Source: JACJWR01 sp964474045 (GTDB lineage Bacteria; Actinomycetota; Actinomycetes; S36-B12; UBA10799). Taken from it: a stretch of 64,000 bases of DNA. Where the stretch lies: the NCBI GenBank assembly GCA_964474045.1, contig CAYYRC010000012.1, positions 28,034 through 92,033 on the forward strand, in the 5' to 3' direction. The translations under genes and the position numbers were made by a program. Each line of letters begins with the position of its first letter. Position 1 is the first letter of the stretch. Positions 8,169 through 15,477 of the stretch are shown here, in pieces. Below the pieces are notes generated by a model. It saw only the letters and a program-made list of their open reading frames with translations, was not told the origin of the DNA and did no database searches.

Positions 8169-9770
8169 CTACTTCATTCCCAGTCGGCGCATGACCGCGA
8201 CGGACGTGATGAGCCCCTCGCCCCAGACCTTGTCCGAGACCCCGTCCGGGCGCGTGAACCCCTGGATGCGCTGGGCGGCGACGTTCTTGATCTCGGTGTA
8301 CTTCAACAGCCCCTCCTTGCCGTGCCGCCTCCCCAACCCAGAGGCCCGGAAGCCGCCCATGGGCGCATCCACGCTGGCCCAAGCCGCCCCGTACCCCTCG
8401 TTGATGTTGACCGTGCCCGCGTGCAGCTGTCGTGCGATCGCCCGGCCATGCTTGACCGAGCCCACGAGGACCGAGGCATTCAGCCCGTACTCGGTGTTGT
8501 TCGCCCGCTCGATCGCCTCCTCCACGGAGTCGACGCGGTACACGCTCACGACCGGGCCGAAGGTCTCGGTGAAGCTCAGAATCATCTCCCGTGTGACGTC
8601 GGCCAGGATGGTGGGCTCGTAGAAGAATGGCCCCACGTCCGGACGAGCCTTGCCGCCGGCCAGGACGGTGGCGCCCTGCGCGACCGCGTCGTCGACGTGC
8701 TCGCTGACGCGCGCGAGTTGTCGCGCCGAGATCAGCGACCCGACGTCCGCCCCCCAGCCGATCCCGGCGCGGAGCTGGAGCGCGTTGGTGCGCCGGACGA
8801 ATGCGGCCAGGAACTCGTCGTAGACATCGGTGTGGATGTAGATGCGCTCCATCGAGATGCAGAGCTGGCCCGTGTTGGCGAAGCTCGCCGACACGGCGAT
8901 CTGGGCCGCCCGCTCCACCTTGATGTCCGGCGCGACGATCATGGCGTTCTTGCCGCCGAGCTCCATGGAGCAGCCGATCAGCCGCTCGCCGCAGCGCGAG
9001 GCCACCTGCCGCCCAGTCGCCGTGGATCCGGTGAACATCACGTAGTCCGCGCGGTCGACCACCATCGGGCCCACCACCGGGCCGTCGCCGCTGACGACGT
9101 TGAGCACACCCTCGGGCAGCCCCGCCTCGAGCATCTGCTCGACCACCCAGAGCGCCGTGAACATCGTCTGCGTGTCAGGTTTGAGCACCACGGCGTTTCC
9201 GGCCACGAGCGCGGCGATGGCGTCGGTGATCGCCAGCGTCAAGGGATAGTTCCAGGGCGAGATCATGCCCACCACGCCGATCGGGACATGGTGGACCTTC
9301 GCCGCCGTCAGCAGCGGGATGGCCCCTCGACGCCGGTTGCTCGCCAGCGCCTTCTCGGCCGTGCGGGCGTAGTAGCGAGCCGTGATGAGCACGTCGCCGA
9401 GTTCCTCGGAGGCAGAGCCGCGGGACTTGCCCGTCTCGAGCTGGACGATGTCCATCCCCTGCTGCCGGCGGGCGTAGACCAGGTCGTGGAACCGCAGCAG
9501 GACACGGCAGCGCTCCCTGATCGGCGTCTGTTCCCAGACCTTCTGCTGACGGCGCGCCGTCTCGAAGGCGATGTCCACGTCGGCCTCCGACGAGGATGGG
9601 ACGGCCGGCAAGGGAGAGGCGTCGAAGGGCGCGGTCCCCACCGTCACCGCCCCCGACCCGGATGCGACGACGCGTGAGCGCAGCAGCCGCACCAGGTCCG
9701 CCGACATCACGCTGTCGGCCAGGGGGGTGCTGGTGTCGGGGGCTACGTCGATGCTCAGGTCAGCGCTCAT
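8169..9770 (-). CDS. gabD2: NAD(P)-dependent succinic semialdehyde dehydrogenase-like aldehyde dehydrogenase
   Basis: An aldehyde dehydrogenase family enzyme of 533 residues, oxidising an aldehyde to the acid. It resembles the actinobacterial GabD2 branch. Visible landmarks are SPWNYP near residue 171 (cofactor loop), FTGSTATG near 247-254, the general base Glu270 in MELGGKN and the catalytic Cys304 in GQLCISMERIY. ATG 9770 is chosen because TACCCT lies 6 nt upstream; an in-frame start at 9830 would add 20 residues of low plausibility. Succinic semialdehyde is the substrate suggested by family resemblance only. Its position directly upstream of a ChoD-like oxidase suggests the two could act in sequence, the oxidase supplying a carbonyl compound, but this is inference. 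Confidence 0.88.
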   Translation of the reverse strand: MSADLSIDVAPDTSTPLADSVMSADLVRLLRSRVVASGSGAVTVGTAPFDASPLPAVPSSSEADVDIAFETARRQQKVWEQTPIRERCRVLLRFHDLVYARRQQGMDIVQLETGKSRGSASEELGDVLITARYYARTAEKALASNRRRGAIPLLTAAKVHHVPIGVVGMISPWNYPLTLAITDAIAALVAGNAVVLKPDTQTMFTALWVVEQMLEAGLPEGVLNVVSGDGPVVGPMVVDRADYVMFTGSTATGRQVASRCGERLIGCSMELGGKNAMIVAPDIKVERAAQIAVSASFANTGQLCISMERIYIHTDVYDEFLAAFVRRTNALQLRAGIGWGADVGSLISARQLARVSEHVDDAVAQGATVLAGGKARPDVGPFFYEPTILADVTREMILSFTETFGPVVSVYRVDSVEEAIERANNTEYGLNASVLVGSVKHGRAIARQLHAGTVNINEGYGAAWASVDAPMGGFRASGLGRRHGKEGLLKYTEIKNVAAQRIQGFTRPDGVSDKVWGEGLITSVAVMRRLGMK

Positions 9771-9776
9771 GTCCGC

Positions 9777-9782
9777 AGGGTA
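9777..9782 (-). promoter_or_regulatory. Putative -10 element of a leaderless promoter for gabD2
   Basis: TACCCT on the minus strand ends 6 nt before the ATG at 9770; there is no Shine-Dalgarno. It lies in the 37-nt gap after guaB3. Confidence 0.5.
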
Positions 9783-9807
9783 AGCCGTTACGGGCGCAAC
9801 GTCACGA

Positions 9808-10926
9808 CTATCGGGGGCCGCCGCCCACAACGACCTCGACCCGCTGGAACTCCTTGAGGTCCGCGTACCCGCAGGTGGCCACGGCCCGACGCAGCGCCCC
9901 GGCGATATTCATCAGCCCGCTGGCCACCGTTGACGGACCCACGAGGATCTCGGCCAGGGAGCCGCTGGTCCCAAGCTCGACGATCTCGCCCCTGGGCAGC
10001 GTGGGGTGCACCGCCTCCATGCCCCAGTGCCTCCCGGCGCCGGGCGCCTCGTCCGCGCGCGCGAGCATGGAGCCCACCATCACCGCATCCGCGCCGCATG
10101 CGACAGCTTTGACGATGTCGCCGGTTCGGCCCATGCCGCCGTCGGCGATGACGTGGACGTAGCGGCCACCGGACTCATCCAGGTAAGCGGTGCGGGCTGC
10201 CGCGACCTCGGCGATGGCGGTTGCCATCGGCACCCGCACGCCAAGCACCTGATGGGTCGTGTGGGCGGCGCCGCCGCCGAAACCGACGAGAACGCCTGCG
10301 GCGCCGGCACGCATCAGGTGCAGCGCAGCGGACTTGGTGGCTACACCGCCGACGACCACCGGGATCTCGAGCTCGTAGATGAACTGCTTGAGGTTGAGCG
10401 GGGCGCCGCTGCCGGTGACGTGCTCGGCGCTGACCGTCGTGCCGCGGATGACGAAGACGTCCATGCCGGCGTCGGTGACCACCTCGGCGTACTGCTCGGC
10501 CAGCTGCGGCGACAGCGCGCCGGCGACGGTGATGCCCAGGTCCCGCAGCTGGCGGATGCGCGCGCCCATGAGCTCTGCCGAGATCGGCTCCCGGTACAGC
10601 TGCTGCATCCGGGCCAGGGCTGCGCCCGGGCTCATGCGCCCGAGGTCGCGCAGGTGCTCCTCAGGGTCGGCGAAGCGCGTCCACAGCCCCTCGAGATTGA
10701 GCACTGCCAAGGCGCCCAGACGGCTGATCTCGGCCGCGGTAGCCGGCGACACCACCGAGTCCGACGGTGCCGCCACCACCGGGACGTCGAACGAGTACGC
10801 ATCAAGGCGCCACGCCGTCGAGCACTCCCGGGGGTCGCGGGTACGCCGGCTGGGGGCGATGGCGACGTCGTCCAGAGAGTAGGCGACTCGACCGCGCTTG
10901 TTCGGTCCGATCTCGACTTCGGTCAC
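9808..10926 (-). CDS. guaB3: IMP dehydrogenase-related protein GuaB3
   Basis: A GuaB family TIM-barrel protein of 372 residues without the CBS insert. The phosphate-binding and barrel motifs are intact, for example IPVVVGGVATKSAALHLM and HVIADGGMGRTGDIVKA. The loop that carries the catalytic Cys in true IMP dehydrogenases reads GFGGGAAHTT (about residues 215-224), so the nucleophile is missing. That loss is usual for the actinobacterial GuaB3 branch, whose role is less settled than that of GuaB. GTG 10926 is the start; TAGGCT ends 6 nt upstream. The gene follows guaB after 23 nt. Annotation as a working IMP dehydrogenase should be treated with caution. Confidence 0.9.
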   Translation of the reverse strand: MTEVEIGPNKRGRVAYSLDDVAIAPSRRTRDPRECSTAWRLDAYSFDVPVVAAPSDSVVSPATAAEISRLGALAVLNLEGLWTRFADPEEHLRDLGRMSPGAALARMQQLYREPISAELMGARIRQLRDLGITVAGALSPQLAEQYAEVVTDAGMDVFVIRGTTVSAEHVTGSGAPLNLKQFIYELEIPVVVGGVATKSAALHLMRAGAAGVLVGFGGGAAHTTHQVLGVRVPMATAIAEVAAARTAYLDESGGRYVHVIADGGMGRTGDIVKAVACGADAVMVGSMLARADEAPGAGRHWGMEAVHPTLPRGEIVELGTSGSLAEILVGPSTVASGLMNIAGALRRAVATCGYADLKEFQRVEVVVGGGPR

Positions 10927-10932
10927 GGGCGA

Positions 10933-10938
10933 AGCCTA
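10933..10938 (-). promoter_or_regulatory. Putative -10 element of a leaderless promoter for guaB3
   Basis: TAGGCT on the minus strand ends 6 nt before the GTG at 10926. It lies in the short guaB-guaB3 gap, so guaB3 may have its own promoter inside the cluster. Confidence 0.5.
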
Positions 10939-10949
10939 CGCCGACGGCC

Positions 10950-12437
10950 TCAGTTACCCCGGTAGTTCGGCGCCTCTACGGTGATCTGGATGTCGTGCGG
11001 GTGGCTCTCGCGCAAGCCTGCCGCGGTGATGCGCACAAAGCGGCCGTGCTCCTGCAGATGCGCGACTGTGGCTGCACCCGCGTAGCCCATGGATGCGCGC
11101 AGGCCACCGACCAGCTGGTGGGCCACGACGGCCAGGCGGCCTCGATACGGGACCTGGCCCTCGATCCCCTCCGGCACCAGCTTGTCGTCGCTCAACACAT
11201 CGTCCTGGAAGTACCGGTCCTTGGAGTAGGACGTGCTCTGCCCGCGCGACTGCATGGCACCCAACGAGCCCATGCCGCGGTACTGCTTGTACTGCTTGCC
11301 GTTGACGAACACGATGTCGCCCGGCGCCTCGTCGCAGCCCGCGAGCAGCGACCCCAGCATGACGGTGTCGGCACCCGCGACGAGGGCCTTGGCGATGTCG
11401 CCGGAGTGCTGCAGGCCACCGTCGCCGATGAGTGGCACCCCTGACGGCCGGCAGGCCTTGGCCGCCTCGTTGATGGCCGTGACCTGGGGGACGCCCACAC
11501 CGGCCACGATGCGGGTGGTGCAGATCGAGCCCGGTCCGACGCCCACCTTGACGCCATCGACCCCGGCGTCTATGAGCGCCTGGGCGCCCTCGCGGGTGGC
11601 GACGTTCCCGCCCACCACGTCGATGTCGCGAGCTGCCTTGATGCGGGCCACCATCTCGAGCACCGCACGGGAGTGACCGTGGGCGGTGTCCACCACCAGG
11701 AAGTCCACGGCTGCGTCCACCAGCGTCATGGCGCGCTCGAAGGCGTCCTCCCCCACCCCGACTGCAGCCCCCACGACCAGTCGGCCGTCCGCGTCCTTGG
11801 TGGCGTGCGGGAACTGCTCCCGCTTGACGAAGTCCTTGACTGTGATGAGGCCTTGCAGCCGGCCGTCCGCATCCACCAGCGGGAGCTTCTCGATCTTGTG
11901 CGCGCGCAGCAGGTCCAGCGCGTCGCCAGGAGCGATGCCCACAGGCGCGGTGACGAGCGGCATCGGCGTCATCACGTCGGCTACGTGGACGGCGTAGTCG
12001 TCCTCGAAGCGCATGTCGCGGTTGGTGACGATGCCCAGCAGACGGCCTTCGTCGTCCACCACCGGCAGACCGCTGATCCGGTACTTGCCGCACAAGGCGT
12101 TGACCTCGGACAACGTCATGTCCGGGCGACATGTCACGGGCGCCGACACCATGCCCGCCTCGGAGCGCTTGACCATATCCACCTGCGTGGACTGGTCGGC
12201 GATGGACAGGTTGCGGTGAAGCACCCCCGCGCCGCCCACGCGGGCCATCGCCACGGCCATCCGGGCCTCGGTCACGGTGTCCATCGCGCTGGACACGAGC
12301 GGCGCCTGCAACGTGATGCGGCGGGTCAGCCGGGCGGAGGTGTCCACCTCGCTCGGGATGACGTCGGACTCGGCGGGGAGCAGCAGGACATCGTCATACG
12401 TCAGGCCCAACAGTCCGAACTTGCCTTCAGCGACCAT
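10950..12437 (-). CDS. guaB: Inosine-5'-monophosphate dehydrogenase
   Basis: Oxidises IMP to XMP with NAD+, the committed step to guanine nucleotides. It has 495 residues. The barrel is interrupted by a tandem CBS (Bateman) module at about residues 95-210. The active-site loop GPGSICTTR carries Cys306, and the later GGLQHSGDIAKAL and flap-region sequence YFQDDV are also typical. ATG 12437 has no Shine-Dalgarno, but TAATCT ends 6 nt upstream. The gene lies 31 nt downstream of bldM on the same strand, so it can be read from its own start-proximal promoter or from the regulator block. guaB3 follows directly. Confidence 0.97.
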   Translation of the reverse strand: MVAEGKFGLLGLTYDDVLLLPAESDVIPSEVDTSARLTRRITLQAPLVSSAMDTVTEARMAVAMARVGGAGVLHRNLSIADQSTQVDMVKRSEAGMVSAPVTCRPDMTLSEVNALCGKYRISGLPVVDDEGRLLGIVTNRDMRFEDDYAVHVADVMTPMPLVTAPVGIAPGDALDLLRAHKIEKLPLVDADGRLQGLITVKDFVKREQFPHATKDADGRLVVGAAVGVGEDAFERAMTLVDAAVDFLVVDTAHGHSRAVLEMVARIKAARDIDVVGGNVATREGAQALIDAGVDGVKVGVGPGSICTTRIVAGVGVPQVTAINEAAKACRPSGVPLIGDGGLQHSGDIAKALVAGADTVMLGSLLAGCDEAPGDIVFVNGKQYKQYRGMGSLGAMQSRGQSTSYSKDRYFQDDVLSDDKLVPEGIEGQVPYRGRLAVVAHQLVGGLRASMGYAGAATVAHLQEHGRFVRITAAGLRESHPHDIQITVEAPNYRGN

Positions 12438-12443
12438 GACGGA

Positions 12444-12449
12444 AGATTA
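12444..12449 (-). promoter_or_regulatory. Putative -10 element of a leaderless promoter for guaB
   Basis: TAATCT on the minus strand ends 6 nt before ATG 12437. It is located in the 31-nt gap after bldM. Confidence 0.5.
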
Positions 12450-12468
12450 CCCGCGTCCGTCGCGGCGC

Positions 12469-13065
12469 CTACTCCAGCAGGCCCCAGCGGAAGCCGCTGG
12501 CCACGGCCTGGGCTCGGTCGGCGGCGCCCAGCTTGCGGTACAGACGCCGGGCATGGGTCTTGACGGTGTCCTCCGAGAGGTACAGCTCGCGGCCGATCTC
12601 GCTGTTCGACAGTCCCCGGGACATGCCGTCGAGCACTTGGATCTCCCGTTCGCTCAGCTCCGGGCGATCACCCAGCTGCGCGGCGTGGACGGCGGGGGCC
12701 GAGGCTCCCAGCACCAGGGCGATGGTGGCTGCGAGCTCCTCGGCGGTGGCGTCTTTGGCCAGGTAACCGCGGGCTCCAGCCTCCACGGCCATGCCGACGG
12801 CGTCTGGGTCGCCGGCCGTGGTGAGCATGACGACGATGGCGTCCGCGTGCTGCGACCGCAGCCGCCGCAGCGCCTCGACCCCGCCGATGCCGGGCATCCG
12901 GACATCCATCAGCACGAGATCGGGACGGTCGGCCTCGTACCTGGCCAGGGCCTCCTCGCCGCTTCCTGCCGTGATCACGCGGGCGACGCCGGACTGCTCT
13001 GCCACCATGCGGCGCAACGACTCCCGCGTCATCGCGTCGTCGTCGCACACCATGACTGTCAACAA
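12469..13065 (-). CDS. bldM: BldM-like response regulator (receiver plus LuxR-type HTH)
   Basis: A 198-residue DNA-binding regulator closely resembling Streptomyces BldM as I recall it. The N-terminal receiver domain has the acidic pocket CDDD, phospho-acceptor-type Asp in LVLMDVRMPG and a Lys in YLAKDAT. A LuxR/NarL helix-turn-helix follows, with NSEIGRELYLSEDTVKTHAR and the family-typical ending SGFRWGLLE. The start is TTG 13065: GAGGAG (13073-13078) sits 7 nt upstream, whereas the internal ATG 13053 has no ribosome site and would cut off the first beta strand. No sensor kinase gene is adjacent, as for orphan BldM. It lies between the MerR/TPR genes and guaB, close to whiD. Confidence 0.88.
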   Translation of the reverse strand: MLTVMVCDDDAMTRESLRRMVAEQSGVARVITAGSGEEALARYEADRPDLVLMDVRMPGIGGVEALRRLRSQHADAIVVMLTTAGDPDAVGMAVEAGARGYLAKDATAEELAATIALVLGASAPAVHAAQLGDRPELSEREIQVLDGMSRGLSNSEIGRELYLSEDTVKTHARRLYRKLGAADRAQAVASGFRWGLLE

Positions 13066-13102
13066 AGTCGCGCTCCTCGTCTGTGCATGTCCACGCCCCG
13101 GC

Positions 13103-14008
13103 TCAGCCGCCCCGGAACAACGGCGCCACGTCGGGGCGCATCGTCCACTCCGCCACGATGTTCGGCGGCAGGTCCGAGGCGATGAGGCGGACCGCGTACT
13201 CCGCCGAGCGCCGACAGCGCTCAGCCTCCTCCGGGTCACTGCCCTGCAGCCAGTTGGCCAGCAGGCCCCGGGTGACCCACACCAGCGGCCAGGCACCCAG
13301 CGACTCGGACAGCAACGCGCTGCGGCCGAGCGTCGCCAGCGCCCCCGGATCGCCGGCGGCCTGCATCGCAACGCCCAGGAACAGCAGGCTCTTGGCGACG
13401 TGCCGCGGCGCACCGACGCGCTCGGCCTCCTGCACCGAGCGGTTCAGCGCCGCGACGGCATCCGCGGGCCGGTCCAGCATGAGCGCGACCTCGCTCTGGA
13501 CCCATCCCAGCCGCACCCGCTCTCGCCACCAGCGCGGCTCGTCCGAGCACAAGGATCGGGCGTGGGTCACGAAGGCGAGGGCCGTGTCCCGGTCGCCCAG
13601 GCCCACCGAGTCAGCCGCCTGGCCCAGGGCTGCGTCGAACTGAATCTGGGCATCGCCGGGAGCCACCTGCGCCGCCCACTCGTCGAACTCGCTGGCCTCT
13701 GCATGGCGTCCCACCTGGCGGTGGATCGAGGCCAAGGTCCCCGCCGCCGCGGCGGCGTAGTGGCGGGTGCTGAGGTCGGCGTCGGGAGGGACCTGCAGCA
13801 GATGCTGCAGCTGCGCCGCCGCCGTGCCGAACTGCCCGGCGGCCGCCTGGCAGACACCGAGCAGCCACCGGGCCTCGATCCGGTCCGGACCCCCGGCGTA
13901 GCTGGAGCGCAGGAACTGCTGAAGGGGCGCGATTCCATCGCCGGGGCGCCCATGGAACGCTGCGCGCTCACCTGCGTCGAGCAACCTCCGGTCGGCCACG
14001 TTGGGCAT
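13103..14008 (-). CDS. TPR-like helical repeat protein, function unknown
   Basis: A 301-residue, Ala/Leu-rich helical protein. Repeating helix-turn-helix units such as ARWLLGVCQAAAGQFGTAAA, LASIHRQVGRHAEA and SEVALMLDRPADAVAALNRS look like degenerate tetratricopeptide repeats, which usually serve protein-protein contacts. It has no signal peptide, membrane segment or catalytic motif. ATG 14008 begins 1 nt after the TAG of the MerR-type gene, so translation is probably coupled. A longer in-frame start at 14083 would overlap that gene by 74 nt. Its place between the MerR-B12 regulator and bldM suggests a role in the same regulatory unit, but this is only inference. Confidence 0.75.
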   Translation of the reverse strand: MPNVADRRLLDAGERAAFHGRPGDGIAPLQQFLRSSYAGGPDRIEARWLLGVCQAAAGQFGTAAAQLQHLLQVPPDADLSTRHYAAAAAGTLASIHRQVGRHAEASEFDEWAAQVAPGDAQIQFDAALGQAADSVGLGDRDTALAFVTHARSLCSDEPRWWRERVRLGWVQSEVALMLDRPADAVAALNRSVQEAERVGAPRHVAKSLLFLGVAMQAAGDPGALATLGRSALLSESLGAWPLVWVTRGLLANWLQGSDPEEAERCRRSAEYAVRLIASDLPPNIVAEWTMRPDVAPLFRGG

Positions 14009-14009
14009 G

Positions 14010-15017
14010 CTACGCGGGTCGAAGCACCTGCGTGACCGCTCCCGGAAGGTCTGTGGCCAGGGCTTCCCCGCCGACGCTGGCAACAGGCCAGCCGGGGCCG
14101 GCGAGGACGAGCCTGGGCATGGGCCGAATGGGTGGGATAGCGACCAGCGCGGCCGGATCGGCGACTGGGAGGCAGGCCCAGAGGACCACGCCCTCCGGGC
14201 CGGTCCGCCTGATCGCCGCGTGCAGGGCTGACGTCGGCGTTCGCGCGCCTAGGACCAGGGCGCTGCGTCCGCGATCTGCGAGTGCGGCCGCCAGCGCATA
14301 CATGGGCAGGTCGTGGAGCTCGTCCGGCGCGCAGGCACAAAGGATCGGCGGCGGGTCGCCGCTTACCCGCTGCCGTCGTCCACCGAGGGCGGCAGCGTGG
14401 GCAGCGAGCTCGGCACGCGCCACGTTGCTGAGCAGATGTTCCACCTCGATGCCGGTGCCCGAGCGCTGCCAGGCACGGCCGAGGGCCGCCAACACCGGTC
14501 GCAGCACCTCATCCCACGTCCAGTCCGCGCCGCGCTCCGCCAGCGACCCGCGGATCAGCTCCGAACAGCGACCAGCGTCCATGGCGCCGCTGGCAGCGGA
14601 AAGCCCCCGCACAAGACGAGCGGCCTCCTGGCCCGGCAACGGCGGCGGGATGTCCGCCGGCGCTGGACCTGGACCGGCTGCCGCCGGCTCCGCGCGGGAG
14701 CCGGCGGCTTCCGCACCGGACCACGACCGAGCCTGTTCGGCGGCGTCGGCGACGCTCACCCCGGAGCGCACCAGTTCCTGCATCAACCGCAGCCGCTCAA
14801 CATCCGCCGCGCCGTAGCGCCGGTGTGATCCCGGGGCGTGCGTCCCAGGACCGAGGCCGTAGCGGCGATCCCAGGTGCGCAACGTGGCTGGCGCAACCCC
14901 CAGCCGCCTGGCGACCGCGGCGACCGTCAGCCCTGGCGACGCGGTCGGCGCTGCCTCTACCCCATTGCTCACAGCCGAAGTCTTGCCCCGGGCGCCCGGA
15001 TGCGCCAGTTGGCACAC
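14010..15017 (-). CDS. MerR-family regulator with B12-binding domain (LitR/CarH-like candidate photoreceptor)
   Basis: A 335-residue regulator. Residues 30-97 form a MerR helix-turn-helix (TVAAVARRLG...RTWDRRYG...GSHRRYG). A Pro/Ala linker follows, then a helical cap and a cobalamin-binding-like domain (about 130-335). Two details match CarH/LitR photoreceptors: W183 followed by nine residues and E193-H194 (the W-x9-EH motif), and E233-x-H235, where CarH places its cobalt-ligand histidine. In that family, adenosylcobalamin in the dark allows DNA binding and light disrupts it. The start is GTG 15017, with AGGAG 7 nt upstream. It diverges from whiD and heads an operon with the TPR-like gene and bldM. 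Light sensing is inferred, not shown. Confidence 0.8.
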   Translation of the reverse strand: MCQLAHPGARGKTSAVSNGVEAAPTASPGLTVAAVARRLGVAPATLRTWDRRYGLGPGTHAPGSHRRYGAADVERLRLMQELVRSGVSVADAAEQARSWSGAEAAGSRAEPAAAGPGPAPADIPPPLPGQEAARLVRGLSAASGAMDAGRCSELIRGSLAERGADWTWDEVLRPVLAALGRAWQRSGTGIEVEHLLSNVARAELAAHAAALGGRRQRVSGDPPPILCACAPDELHDLPMYALAAALADRGRSALVLGARTPTSALHAAIRRTGPEGVVLWACLPVADPAALVAIPPIRPMPRLVLAGPGWPVASVGGEALATDLPGAVTQVLRPA

Positions 15018-15036
15018 CTAAACGCTCCTAAAAAGA

Positions 15037-15055
15037 TGCAAACATGCCCCTTGCA
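15037..15055. promoter_or_regulatory. Candidate operator in the merR-whiD divergent region
   Basis: An inverted repeat, TGCAA (15037-15041) and TTGCA (15051-15055) with a 9-nt spacer. The right arm overlaps the proposed -35 of whiD and the left arm lies close to the merR leader. Binding here could control both genes; the MerR-type protein encoded next door is the obvious candidate. The arms are only 5 bp, so chance is possible. Confidence 0.35.
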
Positions 15056-15080
15056 CAACTTTTGGCGCGATTGCTACTCT
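15051..15080 (+). promoter_or_regulatory. Putative whiD promoter
   Basis: TTGCAC (15051-15056) and TACTCT (15075-15080) are separated by 18 nt, a reasonable housekeeping-type -35/-10 pair. The transcript would start near 15087 and include the GGAGG ribosome site before ATG 15111. Confidence 0.45.
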
Positions 15081-15110
15081 TCCTCCACACCCGAAACCTG
15101 GAGGAACGCC

Positions 15111-15404
15111 ATGGCTGAACTTTCCCGACTCCCCGGCCGCAACGCTGACTTCTGGGACTGGCAGCTGCAAGCAGCGTGCCGCGGCAAGGACCCCAACATC
15201 TTCTTCCACCCGGAGGGTGAGCGGGGAGCTGCGCGGGAGCGTCGCATCGCCGCTGCCAAGGCCATCTGCGCCACCTGCCCGGTGATGCGCGAGTGCTCGC
15301 AGCACGCCCTCACCGTTCGCGAGCCCTATGGCATCTGGGGCAACCAGAGCGAGGATGAGCGCTTCGCCACGGTGCGCCGCAGCAGGCTGGCGCCAGCGGT
15401 CTGA
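15111..15404 (+). CDS. whiD: WhiB-family iron-sulfur transcription factor (WhiD/WhiB3 type)
   Basis: A 97-residue WhiB-like protein. The four cluster-binding cysteines are C23, C53, C56 and C62 (C-x29-C-x2-C-x5-C). They are followed by the family turn motif EPYGIWG (71-77; the usual final glycine of GVWGG is Asn here) and a basic tail for DNA contact. The N-terminal stretch LPGRNADFWDWQLQAACRG is very close to mycobacterial WhiB3 and Streptomyces WhiD as I remember them. Proteins of this type bind a [4Fe-4S] cluster and partner with the main sigma factor. The ATG has a strong GGAGG site. It diverges from the MerR-B12 gene, and a 21-bp stem terminator follows. Confidence 0.93.
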   Translation: MAELSRLPGRNADFWDWQLQAACRGKDPNIFFHPEGERGAARERRIAAAKAICATCPVMRECSQHALTVREPYGIWGNQSEDERFATVRRSRLAPAV

Positions 15405-15419
15405 GGCCCCGCCCGCCAG

Positions 15420-15466
15420 CAAGAGCTCGGCCCCCGACCCGTTGTGGGTCGGGGGCCGAGCTCTTG
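15420..15466. terminator. Strong bidirectional hairpin terminator between whiD and groEL
   Basis: A perfect inverted repeat: arms 15420-15440 and 15446-15466 (21 bp each), loop GTTGT. It lies 16 nt after the whiD stop and 12 nt beyond the groEL stop on the other strand, so it can end transcription from both sides. There is no long T-run, as is common in high-GC actinobacteria. Confidence 0.85.
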
Positions 15467-15477
15467 TTCCGGTCGTG

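Noticed and set aside
6657..9677. A 1006-codon open frame on the plus strand opposite the oxidase and dehydrogenase genes
   Set aside because: It is antisense to two clearly conserved genes, is rich in Arg/His/Asp as expected from high-GC mirror frames, and shows no family motif.
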